From Bacteroidales bacterium (GTDB lineage Bacteria > Bacteroidota > Bacteroidia > Bacteroidales > UBA6680), in the NCBI GenBank assembly GCA_025210735.1, contig JAOARD010000034.1:1-64000 (forward strand): a DNA stretch of 64,000 nt. Reading direction: 5' to 3'. Positions within the stretch are counted from its first letter, which is position 1. Each line of letters begins with the position of its first letter. Below the pieces are notes generated by a model. The model did no database searches. It was not told the origin of the DNA and saw nothing but the letters and a program-made list of their open reading frames with translations. The translations under genes were made by a program, and so were the position numbers. This document shows positions 36,569 to 45,499 of the stretch, one piece after another.

Positions 36569-36600
36569 ATGGCGATGTAACTAAAACATCGCCATTTTTA
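36569..36600 (+). terminator. Intrinsic terminator after the TonB-dependent receptor
   Basis: ATGGCGATGT and ACATCGCCAT form a perfect 10-bp stem with a seven-base loop, followed by TTTTTA. It lies 10 bp after the stop codon. Confidence 0.9.
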
Positions 36601-36640
36601 TTTCTTAGCAAACCACAAATAACAACTTCTGTAATACATT

Positions 36641-36794
36641 TATAATGCAACTTTACTAAAAGTATAATGAAACTCTGACTAAAGTATAACGCAACTTTGC
36701 TAAAAGTATAGTGAAACTCTGATCAAAGTATAACGCAACTTTACTAAAAGTATAATGAAACTCTGCTCATAATATAATGTAACTTCACACAAAT
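36641..36794. repeat. Seven 22-bp iteron-like direct repeats
   Basis: Seven contiguous 22-bp units begin at 36641, 36663, 36685, 36707, 36729, 36751 and 36773. All begin TATA(A/G)(T/C)G followed by nAACT. Odd units carry GCAACTTT(A/G)CTAAAAG, even units GAAACTCTGnTnA, so the array alternates two forms with a 44-bp super-period. Odd units contain a small ACTTT/AAAGT inverted repeat. The 22-bp spacing puts each copy on the same face of the helix. No gene lies within 400 bp downstream. Confidence 0.88.
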
Positions 36795-37201
36795 CCTGCA
36801 GCATAAACTGTAGTTATTAGATAAAAAGCAGATACCTCTCCCCTGTCAGTTTTATCATCTCTCTTTTTATCAATAATCAAAAAAAACGACTATAACTGTG
36901 CTGATAGTTTACAATAATTGTGAGGTTATTTATAGAGTATTTACACAACAACTATACGTTTACTTTACAAACACTTTATAGAGTATAACTTTTTTTGACA
37001 TTAACTACTCTTTATTCCAATGGTTTAGCCCAACCGCCTGTTTTTACAACAAAAAAACAGACTATAACACACTACACCTTATTATATATAGTTATATATT
37101 TACAATCAGTTAAGAGAGCTTAATAATACTAATAATTCCTTTTGCGCATAAGGAGTAGCAGTAACAACAATATATTCTGTTACACATTGAATATCTGATT
37201 T
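36795..37201. other. AT-rich intergenic region with second ATTGTGAGGTTA motif
   Basis: Follows the 22-bp array and leads to the peptide locus. It contains the second ATTGTGAGGTTA copy (36917-36928), preceded by ACAATA, and a ACAAAAAAACAG stretch near 37059. No gene was found; nothing else could be supported. Confidence 0.4.
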
Positions 37202-37333
37202 ATGGATAATATATTTTTTATTATCTCCGGCCTGTTAAAGGAGAGCAACTACAGAGTGCCGGAGTATAAACTTAAAGAGAGATTATATAGCGACCCAAAC
37301 AGTTTGGTTATAGCAATAATAAATTCCACTTAA
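37202..37333 (+). pseudogene. 43-codon ORF, possible remnant of a C39-type/VKOR peptidase-domain gene
   Basis: The frame begins MDNIFFIISGLLKESNYRVP and continues EYKLKERLYSDPNSLVIAII before a stop. The pattern of an N-terminal helix with LLKE, then K(x)LK(E/x)RL..(D/H)P.(S/Y).SL..I, recalls the start of C39-like domains in Bacteroidota peptide-processing or VKOR-fusion proteins. Only the first about 40 residues are present and no continuation in other frames was found. It lies 80 bp before the HTH gene of the peptide locus. It could equally be a genuine small protein. Confidence 0.3.
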
Positions 37334-37413
37334 AGCTATTGTACCATGATATTTTAATGTAAAAATAGTTGAGTAGACATTCTACAGATTAAAAACAATC
37401 AAAACCTTTAAAA

Positions 37414-37650
37414 ATGACATTTATTGAACGATTAAATAAAATTGAACGAATAGATCAGTTGATAAAGCTCAAAGCAACAGGGAATATGATCGAGTTATCA
37501 AGAAAAATAAAACTATCTGAACGTCAAACATGGCGATATATTGATGATTTAAAAAATATGGGCGCAGAGATAGAATATTCAAAAGAATTAGACTCTTATG
37601 TGTATAAGAATGATTTTTACTATAGTTTAGGAATAGCAAAAAAAGTTTAG
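37414..37650 (+). CDS. Small HTH regulator of the peptide locus
   Basis: A 78-residue protein that is nearly all winged-helix/HTH_11-like: IERIDQLIKLKATGNMIELS, then KLSERQTWRYIDDLKNMGAE, with EIEYSKELDSYVY forming the wing. It resembles the DNA-binding part of DeoR/WYL regulators without their effector domain. Small proteins of this kind are found next to GG-leader peptide genes in Bacteroidota to my recollection. It precedes the precursor peptide by 160 bp on the same strand and is its likely regulator. Confidence 0.75.
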   Translation: MTFIERLNKIERIDQLIKLKATGNMIELSRKIKLSERQTWRYIDDLKNMGAEIEYSKELDSYVYKNDFYYSLGIAKKV

Positions 37651-37755
37651 AATGTAATTTTTTTTGCACACTGACAAAAAGTGGCAGACCAACATCTTAC
37701 TTTTATTGTCGATAATTAAAAAATCTAATTCGCGATGCTAATTTAATGAGTTATT

Positions 37756-37774
37756 ACAGGAAGCCCTAACCTGT
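37756..37774 (+). promoter_or_regulatory. Small inverted repeat in the precursor-peptide leader
   Basis: ACAGG and CCTGT pair around AAGCCCTAA-type sequence, 37 bp before the precursor start. It is short and may be a regulator site or chance. Confidence 0.25.
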
Positions 37775-37810
37775 GAAAAAACAAGGATTTTTTAAACAAA
37801 AGACATTAAA

Positions 37811-38050
37811 ATGAAAAAGAAACTTCAATTAAGCAAGGATACAATTGCTGATTTAACAGAGAAAGGGATGAGTGAAATAAAAGGAGGTACTGGAGGAGCT
37901 GGTACTTTTAGTTGCTATACAGGTTGCAAATGCTTTACAGACACATGTGAAGAGATAAAGCCAGATAAGCCATCTGAAGCAGGGAACTGTTACTCTGTAG
38001 TGCATACACATTGCAATAACTGTAATGAAAAAGTAACATGTCAACCATAA
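37811..38050 (+). CDS. RiPP precursor peptide, Bacteroidetes GG-leader type, Cys-rich
   Basis: A 79-residue peptide. The leader (1-26, MKKKLQLSKDTIADLTEKGM then SEIKGG) matches the Bacteroidetes GG-type leader of class I lanthipeptide-like precursors, with the double glycine at 25-26. The 53-residue core has eight Cys (35, 39, 41, 46, 60, 68, 71, 77) among many Ser/Thr, such as SCYTGCKCFTDTC and CNNCNEKVTC. With a LanC gene downstream, lanthionine rings are possible; disulfides are the alternative because no dehydratase is encoded here. It is followed by the S41 peptidase gene at 101 bp. Confidence 0.85.
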   Translation: MKKKLQLSKDTIADLTEKGMSEIKGGTGGAGTFSCYTGCKCFTDTCEEIKPDKPSEAGNCYSVVHTHCNNCNEKVTCQP

Positions 38051-38151
38051 ATAAGGTAGAAATCTTTTGACTAATCCAAGCCTGATTAATAATTGGGCTT
38101 GGACATTTATAACAGTTTTATTGTGAAAACAAATACTTTACTTTTATCAGT

Positions 38152-40401
38152 ATGAAACCAATATACCAAATCTCATTACTATTACTTATAGCATTATCAG
38201 TTGGTTGTAAAGAGGATAACAATCAGGTTAAAAATATAGAGGCTTTTACTAAGGTTTATGGTTATGTACGTTGGTTTCATCCTAGTGATGAAGCACAAAC
38301 AATAGACTGGAATAAATTTGCTGCTTATGGAGTAAGCAGAGTAAAAGAAGCTAAATCATCTAAAGCCTTACGTGATACTATATTAAGGTTGTTTAAACCA
38401 ATTGCTCCAACTTTAAAAATCTCATTAGAGGCGGATTACTATGAGTTTGATAAAAACGCATTAATACCGGAGGATACAAATATTAACAGATGTATTGCAT
38501 GGCAACATTTTGGTGTAAAACTGGATGATCTTGGTTCTGAAACATATAAAAGTATCAGAACCAATAGAGTTAATGTTGATACAAAGCCCAATAAATATCA
38601 GATTTATTATGTAATAGAGTCTGAAATATTTAAATATAATAACCTCCGATTATCTTTTAATTCTAAATGTAATGAAGGTGGTAAGGTTAATGCTTTTATT
38701 GCAGCAGGGTCAAAGCTTTCACTATTTACAAAGCCTGAATTAATACATTGCACCGAATTTTCTAATAATTCATGGCGAACAAACCAGATATCTACATATT
38801 GTGGCAATAATACAATTGTTATGTTTGGAGTATCTAACCGTAGTGATGCAGAGATATTTGTTGACGATTTTTTGCTTGAAGTACAAACAAATAGCGGCTG
38901 GCAGGTAGTAAAAATAGATAATGCAGATCTGAATATTGTTTCAGAATACAACATTCCAAAGGGATTCCTCACTAAGAGTGACAATCTTTATCATACCTCA
39001 TCAGTAAAACGAGATTCTGCAACTAACAACTTTTGTCTGTCTATTAAACCATTTGTAAAAAACACAATGTTTGATCAATACCCGAATGTAGGCGAAGTTA
39101 TTAATAAAGACCTGCCTCGTGGATTAAAACTCACAATGCCTGTAGCTCTATACGGTAATGATGAAACTACATACCCTATTGCTGATAAGGCATTATTAGA
39201 TAAGTTAAAATATAGTTTGTCTCAACCTGTAAGTAAAACAGACAAAGAGCTTGGAGCTATAGTTATAACATGGAATGTATTTCAACATTTTTATCCATAT
39301 TTTAATGAGGTTAGTGTAGACTGGAACAGAGAATTAATAAACACCATATCTGAATATTGCCAGGCAGATAATAAGGAATCGTTTGTTGATATATTGAGAA
39401 AGTTAACAGCAAAACTTAACGATGGTCATATCCGGGTAATTTCAGAAAAGGACAACCGTAATAATGGCTATTTACCATTAACATGGGAGAGGGTTGAAAA
39501 CAAGTTAGTAGTTACATCTGTACTTGACAAAAATGTGATGATTAAGACAGGTGATATAATTACAAATATTAATAACACCAACGCAGAAAACTTTATTGAT
39601 AAAGAGAAAAAATATATATCTGCAGCAACATCAGGATTTCTAAAGAATCGTAGTGAACTGTATTCTCTCAGAAGACCACTTAATACAGAGACAACACTAA
39701 CTATTATCAATAGCAACAAAGAGAAATCAAAGATAAAAATAGCTAACACCTCTAATCTATCAGCTATATATAGAAGTAATACCAATAAAACAAAATTTAA
39801 AAGACTAGGCGATAGTATATTTTATATCAATCTTTCTCAGGTTAATATGCAGGAATTTAATAGCCTATTACCAAAGTTAAAACAGTGTAAGGGGATAATT
39901 TTTGATCTTAGAAGATATCCGAAATGCAGTCCTGAGTTTTTATCATATCTGATAACACAGAATGATACAGTAGGTAACTGGATGCAGATTCCAAAATATA
40001 TCTATCCCGATCAGAAAGATATTGTTGGTTACGATAAGTTTGGTTGGAATATAACCCCAAAAGAGCCTCAATTAAAAGCACCAGCTGTTTTCTTAACAAG
40101 ATCAAATGCTATAAGTTATTGCGAGAGTATTTTGGGCATAGTAAAATATTATAAACTGGGACTAATTGTTGGAGAAAATAGTGCAGGAACAAATGGTGAT
40201 GTTAATATATTTAGCTTGACTGGTGGTTATAAGTTATATTTTACAGGCATGAAGGTAACAAAACTGGATGGTACAAGGTTTCATGGTATTGGCATCTCTC
40301 CGGATTATGAGGTTCATAAAACTATAGAAGGAGTTAGGGCAGGTAAAGATGAGTTTATGGAGAAAGCTGTAGATGTAATAAAGTATATGCAACAGAATTG
40401 A
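38152..40401 (+). CDS. S41-family lipoprotein peptidase
   Basis: A 749-residue protein with a lipoprotein signal peptide (lipobox LSVGC, Cys at about 19), then a region typical of Bacteroidota S41 peptidases (KVYGYVRWFHPSDEAQTIDW), a jelly-roll-like middle, a PDZ-like stretch (LVVTSVLDKNVMIKTGDIIT) and the S41 domain (GIIFDLRRYP; nucleophile region SNAISYCESILG; GENSAGTNGDVN). It should sit on the outside of the inner membrane or on the outer membrane. Placed between precursor and LanC, it may remove the leader or degrade the product. There is no cognate transporter nearby. Confidence 0.88.
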   Translation: MKPIYQISLLLLIALSVGCKEDNNQVKNIEAFTKVYGYVRWFHPSDEAQTIDWNKFAAYGVSRVKEAKSSKALRDTILRLFKPIAPTLKISLEADYYEFDKNALIPEDTNINRCIAWQHFGVKLDDLGSETYKSIRTNRVNVDTKPNKYQIYYVIESEIFKYNNLRLSFNSKCNEGGKVNAFIAAGSKLSLFTKPELIHCTEFSNNSWRTNQISTYCGNNTIVMFGVSNRSDAEIFVDDFLLEVQTNSGWQVVKIDNADLNIVSEYNIPKGFLTKSDNLYHTSSVKRDSATNNFCLSIKPFVKNTMFDQYPNVGEVINKDLPRGLKLTMPVALYGNDETTYPIADKALLDKLKYSLSQPVSKTDKELGAIVITWNVFQHFYPYFNEVSVDWNRELINTISEYCQADNKESFVDILRKLTAKLNDGHIRVISEKDNRNNGYLPLTWERVENKLVVTSVLDKNVMIKTGDIITNINNTNAENFIDKEKKYISAATSGFLKNRSELYSLRRPLNTETTLTIINSNKEKSKIKIANTSNLSAIYRSNTNKTKFKRLGDSIFYINLSQVNMQEFNSLLPKLKQCKGIIFDLRRYPKCSPEFLSYLITQNDTVGNWMQIPKYIYPDQKDIVGYDKFGWNITPKEPQLKAPAVFLTRSNAISYCESILGIVKYYKLGLIVGENSAGTNGDVNIFSLTGGYKLYFTGMKVTKLDGTRFHGIGISPDYEVHKTIEGVRAGKDEFMEKAVDVIKYMQQN

Positions 40402-40433
40402 TTATTTAATTCTTGAAAAACTATTATAATCAG

Positions 40434-41633
40434 ATGTGGAAAGCTGTAAAAAAGAGCAATAAACAGATAGATAATAAACTATCAGAGATAGCCAAGATAT
40501 TATGCAGTTATAGATATGAGAGTAGTTACACAGGTTTAATGGGAGGAAAAACAGGTGTAGCTTTGTTTCTATTCTATTACTATAAGTATACTAATAATAT
40601 TGAGTATCTGAATAAAGCAAATGAGTTAATCTATGCTGATTTTGACTGTATAAATGAAGGTTTCAGGATACCTTCATATGCACAGGGTATTTCGGGTATC
40701 CTTTTTACTCTTTCTGTATTAAAAAAGGAGAAACTCATAAGTTTTAATGACGATGAGGTTATAACACCTTTCTATCCATCATTACAAAGAATAATTGAAA
40801 AAGATTTTGGTAATGGTAATTACGACTACCTTCATGGAGCACTTGGCTATGGTATTAATTTTATAAAAGGAGAAGATAACACAGATATATGCAACTATAT
40901 TTTAGAAGAACTTGAAAAAAGCGCAGAAGATTTTAATGATAAAGGGGTTTCATGGAAGTCTTCGAATCCAGTTACCGGACAAACAGGATATAACCTGAGT
41001 CTTTCTCATGGTATTTCAAGTATTATATACTTCCTGAGTAGTTTGTACATTAAAAGTTCTGATAAAGATAAAGTCTATAACCTGTTATCAAAAACTGTAA
41101 AATACTTAAAAACTAATATTCAGCCTTTTGATAAAGTAGGATCGTATTTTCCTTCATGTGCTAATGATAATAATGAAACAGAAAAGAGTAGATTAGCATG
41201 GTGTTATGGAGACATGGGAATCGCTATATCGCTTTGGCAAGCTGGTAACAAAACAAACACACAGGAGTGGAAGAATCTTGCTGAGGAAATAATGCTATAC
41301 TCAACAACCAGAAGAAATATTGATAACGAATATGTTAAAGATTCAGGACTGTGCCATGGTTCAAGTGGTTTAGGGCTAATATTTTCTCGGATGTATAATT
41401 ATACTGGCATATCTGAGTTTAAAGAGGCTGCTAATTATTGGCTTAATATAACTATGGAATTTGCAAACAATGAAGATGGCTTAGCAGGTTTTAAAACATA
41501 CAGGGCAGCAAATAGTTCTGACTATATTAACGACCCATCTTTTCTTGAAGGAGTATCTGGTGTTGGACTTTTTATGATATCAGCAATTTCAGATATAGAA
41601 CCTGTTTGGGATACAACAATATTGCTTAGTTAA
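40434..41633 (+). CDS. LanC-family lanthionine cyclase
   Basis: 399 residues from the ATG at 40434, which has the local ATCAG-ATG context; a TTG at 40413 is an alternative. The alpha-toroid LanC fold is evident from repeated G-x-x-G motifs. The zinc ligands are the Cys of RLAWCYGDMGIA and the Cys-His of LCHGSSGLG; the acid/base residues fit the His of LSHGISSI and Asp of YDYLHGALG. It would add Cys thiols to dehydrated Ser/Thr. No LanB or LanM dehydratase is encoded in the window, so either it works with a distant enzyme or acts differently. Confidence 0.9.
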   Translation: MWKAVKKSNKQIDNKLSEIAKILCSYRYESSYTGLMGGKTGVALFLFYYYKYTNNIEYLNKANELIYADFDCINEGFRIPSYAQGISGILFTLSVLKKEKLISFNDDEVITPFYPSLQRIIEKDFGNGNYDYLHGALGYGINFIKGEDNTDICNYILEELEKSAEDFNDKGVSWKSSNPVTGQTGYNLSLSHGISSIIYFLSSLYIKSSDKDKVYNLLSKTVKYLKTNIQPFDKVGSYFPSCANDNNETEKSRLAWCYGDMGIAISLWQAGNKTNTQEWKNLAEEIMLYSTTRRNIDNEYVKDSGLCHGSSGLGLIFSRMYNYTGISEFKEAANYWLNITMEFANNEDGLAGFKTYRAANSSDYINDPSFLEGVSGVGLFMISAISDIEPVWDTTILLS

Positions 41634-41739
41634 TAGGAATAGAAAGTAGTCTGTCTAAATGTGATATCCAGTAAAATGACTAATTCTTTTGAGATAACCT
41701 TAAAAATGATTGGCGGTACCATAAATGTTACAAGCATTT

Positions 41740-41825
41740 GTTAGTTCTCCCTAACTGTTTTCTGCCTGCAACCAACAGGCATAATAGCAAGGTCACGGCG
41801 TGACCTTATCAACATACAGTTAGGC
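41740..41825. repeat. Branched palindrome (three-stem structure)
   Basis: Outer stem CCTAACTGT (41750-41758) with ACAGTTAGG (41816-41824) encloses two hairpins: TGCCTG/CAGGCA (41763-41781) and the near-perfect palindrome AAGGTCACGGCGTGACCTT (41789-41807). A GTTAG/CTAAC mini-hairpin (41740-41755) competes with the outer stem. The right end, GTTAGGC, fits the attC R' pattern, but the branched centre is not attC-like. An RNA element or the end of a non-autonomous mobile element is possible. Confidence 0.6.
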
Positions 41826-42024
41826 AGATAACCACATATATACTGATAGTTGATATTACCATAGATTATGATTGTTTTATGGATTAGATCAATAATTAAT
41901 TTTAAAGAAACAACTCATTTTTTTCTAATAGGTTGTGTGTAATTTTTAAATAATATCAAATCATCCTCAATGAATAAACTTATACCGTAGTTGTTTTTGA
42001 TAAAAATTAAAGGATTTTCAATAA

Positions 42025-42052
42025 GGAAACAGCAGCTTATACTACTGTTTCC
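42025..42052. repeat. 8-bp inverted repeat
   Basis: GGAAACAG (42025-42032) and CTGTTTCC (42045-42052) with a 12-base loop. No T-run follows on either strand, so a terminator is unlikely. Confidence 0.35.
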
Positions 42053-42976
42053 GGTTGATTACAAGTGGTTGTTTTGTAGCCAAAAGGCACTTTTGTTAAA
42101 GTAAAAGTACATAATGTTTACATGCTCTTTGTAACATATGGACTGTTTTTATCATATTATTTTTTTATAGAGACCTTTTTTTTACACTCAGGCCACTCAA
42201 ATTTCACAATTCATCTGTATAAATATCAGAGTAGAAATACCTGATAATGGCAATAAGGTATTTTTACTAAAGAATTAAAGTCCCGTATAGTAACTACAAA
42301 TTAAACATACAAAACATCATATAACAAAGTCCAAAATATATCTGATTATTCTATATATTATAATTTGTTATGCTATATAAATTGCATTTCCTCAACTCCT
42401 AAGTACAGTATTGTAATAGCAGTTTAGCTAAGTAATCAGTTATCAGAATAGTGTTTTCAGTTATCAAACGGCTCAACACAAATCATATAATCTGCATGTA
42501 AACAGAGACTTTACAAAAGTATTAAAGCAACAAAAAGGTAACAGATACACCTAATTTGCTTCTTGTATAAAATGTGCATGTTATCATTTTATAGTTACCT
42601 GTTCTCACATTTTTTTGTCTCAAATCAGGACATAGGGTATCATTGCAGTGTTGATTTAGTAGTTAAAGGAAAGCTTATAATTTTTTTTAGAGATAACGAC
42701 CTAACCCGTTTTAATTGTCGATACATACTCCTATTTAACTACAAAACAAGATTGTATAATTAAAGCATTTATATGGTATTTTTTTAACAGTTTACTATTT
42801 GGGAGTAATGCTTGTAGCTCACAACCAACGAAAAACAGCCTATTTGATCTGATATTTTAATTATCTGATAATTTATATGTGTCAAAAGCATTGATAATAT
42901 AATATCTGGTTACAGGCATTCTCCCATTTTCACAGAGTAACAGAATTTCACAGGACATCTAATTTATCATTAAAAC

Positions 42977-45496
42977 ATGAAACTATTTAAAAGTACGCAC
43001 TTTAGAAATATTATACTGTTCACCATAATTCTTATGGGAACAACTCTGAGCAATGCCTTTGCAGCTCAAAAAAAGATAAAAGGTATTATATATGACTCTA
43101 ATACCCATGAGTTACTCCCATTTGTAAGTATCTGGATAAAGGGTACAACAAAGGGTACAACCTGTAATGAGAATGGAGAGTTTGATCTTACAGCTGACAT
43201 ATCAGATAAATCGGTAATTGTATTTAGTTATCTGGGGTATAAAAACAAAGAGGTACTATACTCTACTGTTAAGAATCAGAATATTATTAAGGTGTATATG
43301 ACAGAAGAGACCCTTGAGATAGAGGAGATTGTTGTAAAACCTGATAACTCGCAAGCACGTGCACTTGTAAGAGCAATAATAAAGAATAAAAAGCATAACA
43401 ACTTTGAGGATTATGATATTGCAGACTACAAAGAGTATACAAGACGCTCAGTATTTCTTTGTAATCTGAATAAAGATATAACCGAACGCAAAATATTCAA
43501 AAGCAGTGCCGATGCATTTATAATGCAATCTGACTCTACTGTAGCAATGCCTATTTTCCTGTCTGAACAGCACATTAGCCATAAAGTAGATAAGAATCAG
43601 GATCTGGATAAACATGAAATCTTAAAGAAGAAAGCAGAGTGTGTTATGCCTCAGCTTCAGAATGTTGTTAATACTGTTGTTTCAAGAAAAATAACCTCTG
43701 ATATTAACTTCTACAATAATCAGATTGTTATTATGCAGAGAGGTTTTCCTAGTCCTGTTGCATGGAACAATCAGCTATTCTATAATATATATCTTACAGA
43801 TAGCACAGTTGTAAATGGAGTAAAACGATATAAGTTAGACTTCTATCCAAAGAGTTACAGAAGCACTGCTTTTAAAGGACACCTGTGGGTTGATAGCAAA
43901 ACATATGCAATAACAGAGATACACGCTAAACTGCCAAACAGTGCCAACGTAAACTTTGTGAATGAGTTTGAAGCACATATATTCTATAAACAATTAACTC
44001 CAAACAAGTGGTTTCCTAAACTTCAGAAGATTAAATCGAGATTAACGCTATCTAAATCAGAGAAGAAGAAAAAGACAAAGCTGAATTTCACAGTACAGAA
44101 GATTACAGATTACCACGACATTGTGGTTCCTGAGAACAGAATGAACTATATGCAGAGTATAAAGAACATTACAAACAAATCTGATCTTGAGCAGATAGAG
44201 AGCTATCAGATTATTCCTTACGATTCGCTTGAGGTGCTTGCATATAATGGTATAAATAAGCTTAAAGACAACAAGACAATAAAGCATATAAGCCGATTCT
44301 CAGATATGACATTGAACGGATACTATAATCTTAACAAGATTGATATTGGTTCATATATGGACATATATCGCAGAAACGAGATTGAAGGAAACAGACTAAC
44401 CCTGCCAATGCGTACAAGCGAAAAACTATTCAAAAACTTCTCTGTAGGGGGATACATAGGATACGGGTTTAAGGATAAAGCATTTAAGTATGGAGGTAAG
44501 TTAAACTATAAGCTGAATACAAAAGCCTCATCAACAATAGCACTTAAGTATGACTACGATTACTACTCGCTAACAAACGACAGGTTTGTAGAATTTATAA
44601 GAGAGAATCCTTACGAAGCAGGTGGTGGTAATGTAATATCATCGATTACAACACGTGTACCTAACCCATATATGATAAAGCAACAGAAAATAAGCTTTAC
44701 TTATGAATCGCAATTTAATAACGATATAGGTCTGCTGTTAAGACCATTTTATGGTACATACTATCATAACCACTATATTCCGTTTATCCACAACGGAACA
44801 AGTATAAGTAAGTTTAACAATTACGGATTACTGGCAGATGTAAGATTCTCATTTGGTCAACCATTTGACGAAGGATTCTTCTATAAGATATACTATGGTA
44901 ACGATAAACCAGTAATACACTTGTCTGCAATTGTGGGTAATGCTTCATTTAAGTATAAAGGAAAAAACATTAACAAAACATATGCAAATATAAATGCGTC
45001 AATGAAGTCGAGGATAAATATAGGTCCGGCATTCATCAAAGCAATGCTAAACGCCGGTTATATTATGGGCGATGTCCCCTACCCTCTTCTTCACGCATCA
45101 AGAGGTACACGCGATCTTGGTTTTGCACGATATCACTACAACCTGTTACACAATACATCATTTGTATCAGACCTGTATACAAATGTGCATATAAGTCTTA
45201 ATGGCGGTGGTACTCTGTTTGGTAAACTACCTCTTATAAAGAAACTGAACCTGAGAGAAACACTATCGTTCAAAAGCTTCTGGGGTAAATTGCGTAACGG
45301 ACATAAATCAGCATTTGATATCCCTCACTTTGTTACTGAACCAACAACAGTACCATACATGGAAGTTGGAGCTGGTATCACAAACATATTTAAGGTGATA
45401 AGGGTAGAGTATATAACACGTATTAACAGCGGCGATATTTACAATAAGTTCTCATCAAAACATGGTGTAAGACTACGTATTGAGGTAAGCTTCTAA
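42977..45496 (+). CDS. DUF5686 family protein with carboxypeptidase-like regulatory domain
   Basis: 839 residues: signal peptide (about 1-31, cleavage near AFAAQ), carboxypeptidase regulatory-like beta-sandwich (about 32-115, KKIKGIIYDSNTHELLPFVS), and a long C-terminal region of the DUF5686 type rich in strands, ending in an aromatic RLRIEVSF as outer-membrane barrel proteins do. The family is Bacteroidota-specific and its function unknown; an outer-membrane location is inferred. It is followed at 104 bp by the LtaS-like gene, with a leader element in the gap. Confidence 0.85.
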   Translation: MKLFKSTHFRNIILFTIILMGTTLSNAFAAQKKIKGIIYDSNTHELLPFVSIWIKGTTKGTTCNENGEFDLTADISDKSVIVFSYLGYKNKEVLYSTVKNQNIIKVYMTEETLEIEEIVVKPDNSQARALVRAIIKNKKHNNFEDYDIADYKEYTRRSVFLCNLNKDITERKIFKSSADAFIMQSDSTVAMPIFLSEQHISHKVDKNQDLDKHEILKKKAECVMPQLQNVVNTVVSRKITSDINFYNNQIVIMQRGFPSPVAWNNQLFYNIYLTDSTVVNGVKRYKLDFYPKSYRSTAFKGHLWVDSKTYAITEIHAKLPNSANVNFVNEFEAHIFYKQLTPNKWFPKLQKIKSRLTLSKSEKKKKTKLNFTVQKITDYHDIVVPENRMNYMQSIKNITNKSDLEQIESYQIIPYDSLEVLAYNGINKLKDNKTIKHISRFSDMTLNGYYNLNKIDIGSYMDIYRRNEIEGNRLTLPMRTSEKLFKNFSVGGYIGYGFKDKAFKYGGKLNYKLNTKASSTIALKYDYDYYSLTNDRFVEFIRENPYEAGGGNVISSITTRVPNPYMIKQQKISFTYESQFNNDIGLLLRPFYGTYYHNHYIPFIHNGTSISKFNNYGLLADVRFSFGQPFDEGFFYKIYYGNDKPVIHLSAIVGNASFKYKGKNINKTYANINASMKSRINIGPAFIKAMLNAGYIMGDVPYPLLHASRGTRDLGFARYHYNLLHNTSFVSDLYTNVHISLNGGGTLFGKLPLIKKLNLRETLSFKSFWGKLRNGHKSAFDIPHFVTEPTTVPYMEVGAGITNIFKVIRVEYITRINSGDIYNKFSSKHGVRLRIEVSF

Positions 45497-45499
45497 AAG

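Larger units (their letters stand above)
41634..42976. other. 1.34-kb gene-poor region after the peptide locus
   Basis: No convincing gene on either strand. It holds the branched palindrome at 41740-41825 and a GGAAACAG/CTGTTTCC hairpin at 42025-42052. Open frames present (for example 42563-42763) have low-complexity, Phe/Tyr/Cys-rich translations unlike the neighbours. The region could be a decayed part of the peptide locus or mobile-element debris; no transposase or integrase remnant was recognised. Confidence 0.55.

Noticed and set aside
41650-41746. Short ORF MTNSFEITLKMIGGTINVTS after lanC as a second GG-leader peptide
   Set aside because: Only 22 residues, no Cys-rich core of useful length, and no similarity to the leader of the peptide at 37811.
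41740-41825. Integron attC site
   Set aside because: Only one end fits the R' pattern; the opposite end begins with C where a purine is expected, the centre is branched instead of a single imperfect hairpin, and no integrase is seen. Kept as an unassigned palindrome.
42563-42763. 66-codon ORF in the gene-poor region
   Set aside because: Translation is low-complexity, rich in Phe/Tyr/Cys, lacks any domain and has codon use unlike neighbouring genes.
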